NCBI GenBank assembly: GCA_026770585.1 | Contig: MU646512.1 | Location: 167,198-179,690 of the forward strand | DNA length: 12,493 nucleotides | From: Baffinella frigidus | Lineage: Eukaryota > Cryptophyceae > Cryptomonadales > Baffinellaceae | Reading direction: 5' to 3' | Part shown: one piece after another, positions 5,767 to 11,467 of the stretch | Layout: each line of letters begins with the position of its first letter | How positions within the stretch are numbered: the stretch's first letter is position 1 | Position numbers and translations under genes: made by a program | Notes under the pieces: generated by a model | The model's database searches: none | What the model was told of the DNA's origin: nothing | What the model saw: only the letters and a program-made list of their open reading frames with translations

Positions 5767-6420
5767 GGTACAGCTCTTTCCTGTACATTTTGTTCCTCTG
5801 TACAGCTCTTTTCGGTACAATTTGTTCTGGTACAGCTCTTTTCGGTACATCTTTTTTTGGTACAGCTCTTTTCGGTACGTTTGTTTTTGGTACAGCGGAT
5901 CCTGACGCCCGCGCAGCGCCGCACCCTCCGCACCCTCTTCCCGGTACTGCTCTTTCCTGTACTCTTGTTCCTCTGTACAGCTCTTTTCGGTACAATTTGT
6001 TCTGGTACAGCTCTTTTCGGTACATCTTTTTCCCCTTCTCAGTACAGCGGTGTTTGCATCTGTTGGCCACGCGAAACGAATCAAACAAAGGCAAATTTCA
6101 TCCTGACGCCCGCGCAGCGCCGCACCCTCCGCACCCTCTTCCCGGTACAGCTCTTTTCGGTACATCTCTTTTAGTACAGCTCTTTTCTGTACATCTTGTT
6201 CCTCTGTACAGCTCTTCTCGGTATATTTGTTTTTGGTACAGCTCTTTTTGGTACATCTTTTTATGGTACAGCTCTTTTCGGTGAGTTTGTTTTTGGTAGA
6301 GCTCTTTCAGATGCCGCGCGACAGCGCCGCACCCTCTGCACCCTCTTCCCGGTACGCCTCTTTTCTGTACATTTTCTTTTTTTCTCGGTACAGCTCTTTT
6401 CTGTACCGTGGGACACCAGA
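5767..6420 (+). repeat. 15-bp GTAC-phased tandem array with four GC-rich modules
   Basis: Most units are 15 bp long and start with GTAC. GTACAGCTCTTTTCG alternates with T-rich variants such as GTACATCTTTTTTTG, GTACAATTTGTTCTG and GTACGTTTGTTTTTG, giving a 30-bp higher order. The array is interrupted by a ~45-bp module (GACGCCCGCGCAGCGCCGC then CACCCTCCGCACCCTCTTCC) at 5721, 5896, 6100 and 6310. Because 15 is divisible by 3, frames on both strands stay open and give pentapeptide repeats (VQLFS; YRKEL on the minus strand). I regard these as by-products rather than genes. Confidence 0.88.
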
Positions 6421-6444
6421 ACCAGAAACAAATAAGATCTGTAC

Positions 6445-6452
6445 GGTTGAGG

Positions 6453-6486
<34 letters not shown>

Positions 6487-6534
6487 GGTTTGGGGTTTAC
6501 GGTTTACGGTTTACGGTTTAAGGTTTAGGGTTTA
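6445..6534 (+). repeat. TTGAGGG/TTTACGG telomere-like array
   Basis: Several GGTTGAG units (TTGAGGG), some reading TTGAGAG, are followed by three GGTTTAC units and then TTTAGGG. The G-rich strand is the plus strand, opposite to the array at 6858. Confidence 0.88.
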
Positions 6535-6581
6535 TGGGTAGCAGCGGAACACGAACGAAACGGACCATGGAAACAACAATG

Positions 6582-6740
6582 TTAATAGGGTAACGGACTA
6601 AAAATGGGGTGGTTAGACCTACGGTATTACCTACGGTAGGCCGTATGGTTTTTCGTAGGAGCCCCCTTAGGCCCCTACGGCCTACCGTAGTCAATACCGT
6701 AGGCCTAACTACCCCATTTTTAGTCCGTTAGCCTATGAAT
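6582..6740. repeat. Fold-back element, family A, long copy
   Basis: Arms of about 57 bp starting TAACGGACTAAAAATGGGG and continuing through TTAG, CCTACGGTATT and CTACGGTAGGCCGTA are matched by their complement to 6740 with only a few mismatches. The loop contains TTTTTCGTAGGAGCCCCC. It lies between oppositely oriented telomere-like arrays. Confidence 0.9.
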
Positions 6741-6857
6741 GTACAGCAACGAGCGCAACAGGAGCAAGGAGCCCTAGGACGTACTGTGGTCAACTCCACG
6801 TACTAAACCACCATTTGCGTTCTCGCTCAACACCACACGTCGAAATCCTCGACCATA

Positions 6858-7158
6858 AGCCCTAAACCCTAAACCCTAAACCCTAAACCCTAAACCCTAA
6901 ACCCCAAACCCTAAACCCCAAACCCTACACCCTACACCCTACACCCTACACCCTACACCCTACACCCTACACCCTAAACCCCAACCCCTACACCCCAAAC
7001 CCTACACCCTAAACCCCAAACCCTACACCCTACACCCTACACCCTACACCCTACACCCTACACCCTACACCCTAAACCCCAAACTCCAAACCCTAAACCC
7101 TAAACCCCAAACCCCAAACCCCAAATCCTAAACCCCAAACCCCAAACCCTAACCCCTA
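6858..7158 (-). repeat. TTTAGGG/TGTAGGG/TTTGGGG telomere-like arrays
   Basis: On the plus strand: CCCTAAA units (6858-6905), CCCTACA units (about 6918-6972), mixed CCCCAAA, CCCTACA again (about 7018-7070), then CCCCAAA and CCCTAAA. The complements are TTTAGGG, TGTAGGG and TTTGGGG. Each variant occupies its own block. It directly abuts the exon copy at 7164. Confidence 0.93.
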
Positions 7159-7163
7159 AGCAG

Positions 7164-7406
7164 GTGTTCGGAGTGGATCTGGGGCGAGGGGCGGTACTGC
7201 ACTCGGAGTCAGAACATTTCGCCTAAGTCAACTCCCCCCTGAAAGCCAGTGCCTTAAGTCAAACGCCGTCCATGGTGGCCAGGTCCATCTAAACGAAAAC
7301 AGGGGAAAGTTGACTTAGGTGAGCTGATTGACTTGGCTGAAATCTTGTGGCTCGGAGTGTACTGGACCTCCCATGGCTGTTTCCACAGAACCCAGGCGGG
7401 CCCGTG
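7164..7406 (+). pseudogene. TrmB-like exon copy 1, split by a 160-bp fold-back
   Basis: A fragment of a gene for tRNA (guanine-46-N7)-methyltransferase, a SAM-dependent enzyme. The exon starts after CAG at 7161-7163 and reads VFGVDLGRGAVL up to 7199. It is then broken by an insertion (7200-7359) and resumes at 7365 as DLPWLFPQNPGGPV. With the insertion and one copy of the TACTG duplication left out, the frame is continuous. After 7406 it diverges (RVSLLPRR...) and so lacks motif I (DVGFGQ) seen in copy 2. Its left border is the telomere-like array, so no upstream exon is present. It must be non-functional as it stands. Confidence 0.65.
7200..7359. mobile_element. CACTC-ended fold-back element with 5-bp target duplication
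   Basis: The ends CACTCGGAG and CTCCGAGTG-type (CTCGGAGTG at 7351-7359) form inverted repeats. They extend to about 20 bp with four mismatches, and an inner CCTAAGTCAACT/AGTTGACTTAGG pair follows. TACTG lies on both sides (7195-7199 and 7360-7364), consistent with a 5-bp target-site duplication. The site lies inside a TrmB-like exon copy, which gives an independent check of the boundaries. No coding capacity. Confidence 0.75.
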
Positions 7407-7447
7407 CGCGTTTCCTTGTTACCGAGGCGGGCCCGTGGACGTGAAAA

Positions 7448-7578
7448 GACGACGTTGTCAACTTACTAGATGGCTTTGTCAACTTACTGGATGGCTTTGT
7501 CAACTTACTGGATGGCTTCGTCAACTTACTAGATGGCTTTGTCAACTTGCTAGATGACGTTGTTAACTTACTGAAGAG
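7448..7578 (+). repeat. 24-bp minisatellite GTCAACTTACTGGATGGCTTT
   Basis: Five to six units of 24 bp (GTCAACTTACTRGATGGCTTT and variants) lie just upstream of TrmB-like exon copy 2. The unit length is a multiple of 3 and the frame stays open into the exon, reading VNLLDGF repeats after a TGA at 7442-7444. It could be intron DNA, as the exon has a CAG acceptor at 7586-7588, or a repeat coding region. Confidence 0.88.
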
Positions 7579-7588
7579 GCGTGTGCAG

Positions 7589-7690
7589 GTGTTCGGAGTG
7601 GAGCTGGAGCGGGGGGTGGTGCTGGATTTCCCAGGGCTGTTTCCACAGAACCCAGGCGGGCCCGTCATTCTCGACGTCGGCTTCGGCCAG
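7589..7690 (+). pseudogene. TrmB-like exon copy 2 (SAM motif I), bounded by splice sites
   Basis: The 34 codons read VFGVELERGVVLDFPGLF, then PQNPGGPVILDVGFGQ. In bacterial TrmB the same order occurs: a GVEF-type start, LDFPALF, then motif I LEIGFGMG, which binds S-adenosylmethionine. The match in order and spacing makes this the best family call, though motif I alone is shared by many methyltransferases. CAG precedes the exon (7586-7588) and GTAACG follows (7691), as for an internal exon. I see no other TrmB exon, neither the N-terminal basic part nor the later catalytic motifs, in the window. It is therefore a gene fragment, or one exon of a gene with very long introns. Confidence 0.6.
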
Positions 7691-7707
7691 GTAACGTCGA
7701 ACGCTCC

Positions 7708-7783
7708 GTAAAGTGACTTTACTGAACGCTGAGTAAAGTGACTTGACTGAGTAAAGTGACTTTACTGAGTAAAGTGACTTTAC
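7708..7783. repeat. Palindromic 18-bp minisatellite AGTAAAGTGACTTTACTG
   Basis: About four units with arms GTAAAGT and ACTTTAC around a single G. The array begins 17 bp after the splice donor of TrmB-like exon copy 2. A shorter version follows copy 3 at about 8496-8529, so it travelled with the exon. Confidence 0.88.
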
Positions 7784-7818
7784 ATCGTCATGCGGAACGC
7801 TCACGCTGGAGGAGGGCT

Positions 7819-7965
7819 GATTTCATCTCGGACCATACCAGAATCTGTCCTGATGAAAAGGCGTAAGATAGCATCATTTGATGCCTAAAATAGCATATAC
7901 ACCCTTACCTTCCGCGTGTGGAGCCTAAGATAGCGGGACAGATTCTGTCTTGGTCCGAAATTAGA
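7819..7965. repeat. Fold-back element, family H
   Basis: The left arm TCTCGGACCATACCAGAATC then TGTCC pairs with GGACAGATTCTGTCTTGG then TCCGA on the right. Internal words CTAAGATAGC and CTAAAATAGC recur. Single copy in the window, no coding frame. Confidence 0.78.
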
Positions 7966-7990
7966 TTTGGACGTGACGCGGTGCACCATG

Positions 7991-8182
7991 TGCAGTCCAC
8001 CTACCCTAACACAGGCTGCCGTAACACATACTTACCCTCCACACATACTTCTTCGACCGGCCCCCGATTTCCCCCTGCAAGGAAGTATACCTGAAGGGTG
8101 GACACCATAACGCATACCTACCCTCCACACATACTCAATCAGTCCGGCCCCGACGGGTATGTGTTAGGGTAGGTCCACTGTA
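7991..8182. mobile_element. Family D fold-back, copy 2 (inverted relative to copy 1)
   Basis: The full-length reverse complement of 3868-4059 with few differences. The left end is TG-CAGTCCACCTACCC (decayed TA) and the right end is GGGTAGGTCCACTG-TA (8181-8182). The same internal subrepeats are present. No transposase. Confidence 0.9.
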
Positions 8183-8387
8183 CAACAAACGGCTTGACTC
8201 GAACAATTGGGGGGATTCTCCGCGCGTTACAAGAGGGTCCGTTAGAGCAGACCTCCAAAGTGGACGGATTCGCACTACCAACCCAGGATGTCAACTTGAG
8301 AATAGTCCGTGAACCCGACTGAGTTGACGTGTTTCCACGTCAACTTGAGAATAGTCGGTCACCCCCAGCGAGGCAGAGCTAGTGGAG
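8183..8387. other. Spacer with 20-bp direct repeat and hairpin
   Basis: No gene is recognised. GTCAACTTGAGAATAGTC occurs at about 8290 and 8338. Between them a perfect hairpin GTTGACGTG (8323-8331) and CACGTCAAC (8336-8344) overlaps the second copy. Confidence 0.6.
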
Positions 8388-8479
8388 GCGTTCGGCCTTA
8401 CTGGACCTGTAGGGACCTCCCAGGGCTGTTTCCTCAGAACCCAGGCGGGCCCGTCATACTCGACGTGGGGTTTGGCCAG
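8388..8479 (+). pseudogene. TrmB-like exon copy 3, 5' part deleted
   Basis: It keeps GCGTTCGG at the start, then lacks most of the ELERGV region, has a small GGACCT duplication, and resumes as DLPGLFPQNPGGPVILDVGFGQ before GTAACG. The donor and the following ~35 bp, including the AGTAAAGTGACTT repeat, are shared with copy 2. The copy is therefore genomic and not a retro-copied mRNA. The family call follows copy 2. Confidence 0.6.
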
Positions 8480-8488
8480 GTAACGTCG

Positions 8489-8580
8489 AACGCTCAGTAA
8501 AGTGACTTCACTGAGTAAAGTGAAGTCACGGAACCCTAGGGTTCAGGGTTTAGGGTCTCTAGAGTTTAGGCCCCCCCCCC
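8489..8580. repeat. GTAAAGTGACTTCACT repeat, short telomere-like tract and poly-C
   Basis: Two units of the palindromic repeat (8496-8529) are followed by CCCTAGGGTTCAGGGTTTAGGG and an 11-base C run around 8571-8581. This marks the decayed end of the copied segment. Confidence 0.75.
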
Positions 8581-8634
8581 CGCTTTACAACAGGGCCCGG
8601 TAACGTCGAACGCGCAACGCTAGTGGAGGACGAA

Positions 8635-8759
8635 AGATAACTGAATCAGTCCCCTAATGAGCGCTTTCATTTAATTAGGAGGCCTAACTAAATTTACTAT
8701 GCCCTAACTGATTTCTTCTATCCAACCTCCTATTGAAAAGGAACTGATTCAGTCATCTG
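8635..8759. repeat. Fold-back element, family I
   Basis: AGATAACTGAATCAGT at the left pairs with ACTGATTCAGTCATCT at the right (one mismatch), and the arms continue weakly inwards (CCTAATGAG, TTAGGAGG). AT-rich centre, no coding frame. Confidence 0.75.
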
Positions 8760-8770
8760 CCCCCACCACG

Positions 8771-8858
8771 TCAGATTCCAGGAAGGTGTCGCCGAAAGTC
8801 AATTTCCCCTGAAGGCAGTTGTTTTCAAAAGTCAAATACCGTACCAGGGTACGGTATT
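8771..8858 (+). repeat. Dispersed repeat ending in a perfect hairpin, copy 1
   Basis: It contains AAAGTCAATTTCCCCTGAAG and TTTTCAAAAGT, then ATACCGTACC-AG-GGTACGGTAT (8836-8857). Copy 2 lies at 9807-9893, where the stem is CCGTATC-CT-GATACGG: the hairpin is kept while its sequence has changed. Confidence 0.8.
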
Positions 8859-8884
8859 AAGACAGTCAACGCTAGTGGAGGACG

Positions 8885-9042
8885 GCCAGGGCCCGGTAAC
8901 CGAAGCTGTGGTGTTCGGTCGAATTGCTGACGGGAGATACGGCCAGATATGTCCGGTTTAGCTGAAATTTACTTCAGTGCCCGATGCGGTTATAAGCTGC
9001 AACGGGTTGCTGGTGGAACCCCCCCCCTGCTTTTGGGTTTAA
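8885..9042. other. Spacer, nothing recognised
   Basis: It contains CCAGGGCCCGGTAACC, a remnant of the exon-donor flank, and a short C run at about 9019-9027. No gene, repeat family or regulatory signal could be supported. Confidence 0.6.
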
Positions 9043-9125
9043 GGTTCAGGGTTCAGGGTTCAGGGTTCAGGGTTCAGGGTTCAGAGTTCAGGGTTCAGGG
9101 TTCAGGGTTCAGGGTTCAGGGTTCA
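9043..9125 (+). repeat. TTCAGGG telomere-like array
   Basis: About eleven GGTTCAG units (TTCAGGG), almost perfect, with one AGTTCAG. This variant is not used by the other arrays of the window apart from one unit near 8540. Confidence 0.93.
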
Positions 9126-9319
9126 AGGGCCCCAAACCTCAAACCCGAGACCGGAAAGCAGAGGGAGAGTTCAAACCCGAAAGCCTTTCCAGGGGGGGGG
9201 TCTGCTGGGCGCGGCGACCAAATTTGCTCTAGACCATCCCTAAAGTTAATTGCTCCATGGTGAGTTGACTTTTGATGATGGTCCGTGGTCCACCGTGTGG
9301 GGTGGCTGATAAGTGGGTG
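9126..9319. other. Spacer, nothing coding recognised
   Basis: Remnants of AAACCC-type repeats (9130-9180) and a G9 run near 9193. A segment like CAGGGGG...GTCTACTGGG at 9192-9212 resembles 9499-9517 after the microsatellite. No gene. Confidence 0.55.
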
Positions 9320-9472
9320 CCTCTCTCTCTCTCTCTCTCTATCTATCTCTCTCTCTCTCCCCCTCTCTCCCTCTCTCCCTCTCTCCCTCTCTCCCTCTCT
9401 CCCTCTCTCCCTCTCTGCCTCTCTCCCTCTCTCCCTCTCTCCCTCTCTCCCTCTCTCCCTCTCTCCCTCCCT
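9320..9472 (+). repeat. CT and CTCTCCCT microsatellite
   Basis: (CT)n at the left grades into about 14 units of the 8-bp word CTCTCCCT. The strand is purely pyrimidine for about 150 bp apart from a few bases. Reading frames through it (Leu/Ser/Pro-rich) are meaningless. Confidence 0.97.
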
Positions 9473-9521
9473 GGAACCCGAAACCCGAAACGCTTTTCAG
9501 GGGGAGAGTCTACTGGGAGCA

Positions 9522-9758
9522 GCGCGCGCCATGCCCCACCTCAACTTCCTCGGGGTACTCACACCAGGCTACCCAAGCACCCTTTTTACATGTCGATAGT
9601 AGGCGTTTTGCTCGGAGTTGGTCACGTGGCTACACGGAAAGCAGGGCGACACGTGACCAAACATGTGAAAACTACTGCACACTGCCTACTTGTACAGCTC
9701 CCCGGGTTTTAAAGTGGGTGCGGCGCGCGCCATGCCCCACCTCAACTTCGTCAGGGTA
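9522..9758 (+). repeat. 36-bp direct repeats around a G-box hairpin
   Basis: GCGCGCGCCATGCCCCACC followed by TCAACTTC lies at 9522-9557 and 9723-9758. Between them GGTCACGTG (9620-9628) pairs with CACGTGACC (9650-9658); both halves contain the palindrome CACGTG, a plant-type G-box. No gene is seen between the repeats. Confidence 0.7.
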
Positions 9759-9806
9759 GATTAACGTAGGGTTACGTTTGTAGGCCGAAAGTGGACGGGT
9801 TCCACG

Positions 9807-9893
9807 CCAGATTCTTGGAAGGTGTTGCCAAAAGTCAATTTCCCCTCAAGGCAGTGGTTTTCAAAAGTTGCCAACCGTATCCTGATACGGTTT
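9807..9893 (+). repeat. Dispersed repeat ending in a hairpin, copy 2
   Basis: Parallel to 8771-8858 (CCAGATTC, GGAAGGTGT, AAAGTCAATTTCCCCT, TTTTCAAAAGT), ending with CCGTATC-CT-GATACGG. The hairpin stem is compensated relative to copy 1. Confidence 0.8.
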
Positions 9894-9964
9894 AAAAAAT
9901 TAACACCCTCCTCCACTCTGGCGCGGTTTGTTCCGCACACCCGGCAAATGAACACCCGGTCGCA

Positions 9965-10055
9965 CTTCTTCTTCTTTATTACTCACGATACAGGCCCTAA
10001 AACAGGCCCTTGAGCCTTGAGTTGAGTGATACAAAAGTCTATGAGCCTTACGAAA
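9965..10055 (+). repeat. Conserved ~92-bp repeat, copy 2
   Basis: About 92% identical to 4508-4598, including the uninterrupted identical stretch from CTTGAGCCTTGAGTTGAGTG through GATACAAAAGTCTATGAGCC. The flanks differ, so the core is the mobile or conserved unit. Confidence 0.78.
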
Positions 10056-10144
10056 CGGGCCCGCCTCAGACTCCGCACACCAGGCAAATGAACACCCGGT
10101 CTCCTCATTTTGAGGAGACCGGATTAACGTAGGGTTACGTTTGT

Positions 10145-10590
10145 TGGGAAACGTTGCGATTACACGGTACCAAACGAAGGTGAGATCGGACGTTCTGCAC
10201 CGGAAGCGGGCATCATACCAAACCAAACCAGACCAAACCAAACCAAACCTCATCCCGCCGGGTATTTGGTTTACATACTCGGGCATCTCCTATCAAACAG
10301 GAAGATTCTGCTAAGCCTCAGCATAAACAGGCTATTTTTTTGGCCTGGTTTGGGCTAACCACACGAAGCTATCCATGCGAACAGAACAAAAGGACATTTA
10401 AAAACTTCAGGGGTACGCTACACGGAGAGCGTGTAGGTACGTGACCAATTGCTGACTTTTGGCGTGTTTCCTTGGCAACAATCCAATAATTGACTTATGA
10501 ATTTGTTCGCATGAATAGCCTCGTGTGGAAGGGAACTTCCAATTGCACACGGCGTGGAACTTCCGAGTATTTAATTTCAAAACCCGGCGG
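10145..10590. other. Spacer, no gene; AAACC pentamer tract and one hairpin
   Basis: AAACC-type pentamers with one variant occupy about 10216-10249. GTACGCTACACG and CGTGTAGGTAC (10413-10440) form a hairpin with one mismatch. The stretch 10441-10590 is moderately AT-rich with no recognised feature. Confidence 0.55.
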
Positions 10591-10965
10591 AATTCAACAG
10601 GTGGAGCAAAGCAAATCAAGGCAAGCATCAACACAAATCAAATCAAAACAAACAACAGGTAGAGCTCCACAAGGCGAGCATTGCCGTGACCCTCCGCGCC
10701 GCGCACGCGGCAAACGTAAGCCACACTTCCACCGCCCTCGTTTTTGATGCGGTTTGATTCGCGCCTTTTGCTTTGATTTGACTTGACGTCTTTTTTTAGT
10801 TTGATTCGCGACGCTCCGCGTGGCGCAGGTGGCCACACTTCCACCGCCCTCGTTTTTGATGTGGTTTGGTCCGTGAAATTTCTTTTGATTTGATTCGTGA
10901 CGTTTGTTTTGATTCGGGACGTTTATTTGATGCGGGACGTTTGTTTTGGTTTGATTCGCGGCGCT
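10591..10965 (+). repeat. GTTTGATTCG-type tandem and dispersed repeat
   Basis: A unit containing CACTTCCACCGCCCTCGTTT and GATGCGGTTTGATTCGCG occurs at about 10722-10775 and 10827-10880. A third, diverged copy lies at about 11372-11440. Around them are many short AAATCAAA or TTTGATTT words. A 205-codon minus-strand frame crosses the block (10594-11211) but its sequence follows the repeats, so I do not call it a gene. Confidence 0.7.
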
Positions 10966-11055
10966 GCACGCGACGTGTCGCGGCCGTACTGCCCTGTTTG
11001 GTCTCCCCGGTGTGTCCATACCACGCAAGAGTGGAGGGCAGAGTGCCGTGTAGGA

Positions 11056-11079
11056 AAAATAGCCAGATCTGGCTATTTT
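11056..11079. repeat. Perfect 24-bp palindrome
   Basis: AAAATAGCCAGA is followed directly by its complement with no loop. On RNA this would end in U-rich sequence like a hairpin terminator, but there is no gene upstream to support that in a eukaryotic context. Confidence 0.85.
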
Positions 11080-11236
11080 CAAATGTTCATAAGTCAACAT
11101 TCTCCCCAGAGAAAAATCGAAATTTCGGGAAGTTGATACAAATTCCGTGTGAACTGACTTGTTTTCCCAGGTCTGTGTTACACTCTTGCTAGGTAGCACT
11201 GGCGTAGGCACGCTTTTTCACGTGACGGCGTACCAT

Positions 11237-11276
11237 GTACTGCTTGTACTGCGGGCACGTACAGTACAAGCAGTAC
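11237..11276. repeat. 15-bp-stem hairpin with 10-base loop
   Basis: GTACTGCTTGTACTG and CAGTACAAGCAGTAC flank CGGGCACGTA. Weaker pairing extends outwards (ACCAT/ACGGT). Downstream are small direct repeats GCTAAGTTGACGGT (twice) and CTGCGGGCACGTACA (loop and 11318-11332). Confidence 0.88.
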
Positions 11277-11464
11277 ACGGTGTCTGCTAAGTTGACGGTG
11301 CTAAGTTGACGGTTGACTGCGGGCACGTACAAGGCACGTACAAGGAGTCGACTGGGGCCAACGTCAGAGCCGCTTCCACCCCCTGCGTTTTTTATGCGGT
11401 TTGGTTCGCACCTTTTGTTTTGATTTGATTCGTGTCGCTCCGGGAAGCACCTTCACTGGTGCGG
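11277..11464. other. Spacer with third GTTTGATTCG-type repeat copy
   Basis: It holds the duplicated GCTAAGTTGACGGT and GGCACGTACAAG words (11285-11345) and, at about 11372-11440, a diverged copy of the 10722 repeat (GCTTCCACCCCCTGCG, ATGCGGTTTGGTTCGC). No gene. Confidence 0.55.
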
Positions 11465-11467
11465 CGC

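Larger units (their letters stand above)
8615..8884. repeat. Composite segment between 18-bp direct repeats
   Basis: CAACGCTAGTGGAGGACG lies at 8615-8632 and 8867-8884. Between them are fold-back 8635-8759 (ends AGATAACTGAATCAGT and its complement) and a repeat 8771-8858 that recurs at 9807-9893. CAGGGCCCGGTAAC, part of the exon-donor flank, lies just outside both ends. It may be a duplicated target segment that received several insertions. Confidence 0.65.
9759..10144 (+). repeat. Nested direct repeats enclosing two dispersed repeats
   Basis: The outer 23-bp repeat GATTAACGTAGGGTTACG... lies at 9759-9781 and 10122-10144. The inner 29-bp repeat starting CCGCACACC lies at 9933-9961 and 10073-10101. 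Inside are the hairpin-ended repeat (9807-9893) and the conserved 92-bp repeat (9965-10055). A perfect 12-bp-stem hairpin CCGGTCTCCTCA/TGAGGAGACCGG at 10096-10122 joins the inner and outer right repeats. Confidence 0.8.

Noticed and set aside
5635-6165. 176-codon minus-strand frame with YRKEL repeats
   Set aside because: The 15-bp period keeps several frames open on both strands; the peptide repeats are a by-product of the array.
7448-7578. CRISPR-like regularly spaced repeat
   Set aside because: The 24-bp units are directly adjacent with no spacers, and the context is eukaryotic.
8836-8875. Helitron 3' end (hairpin followed by CTAG before T)
   Set aside because: The hairpin and CTAGT are suggestive, but the same CTAGTGG word stands at 8619 without a hairpin, copy 2 at 9893 lacks CTRR, and no 5' TC end could be fixed.
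9272-9759. Leu/Ser/Pro-rich frames of about 146 codons
   Set aside because: Translation of the CTCTCCCT microsatellite only.
11056-11079. Bacterial-type rho-independent terminator
   Set aside because: There is no upstream gene, the stem is a loopless palindrome, and the window is not bacterial.
10594-11211. 205-codon minus-strand open frame
   Set aside because: Its sequence follows the GTTTGATTCG repeats and the 24-bp palindrome, has no recognisable domain, and its composition changes at each repeat border.
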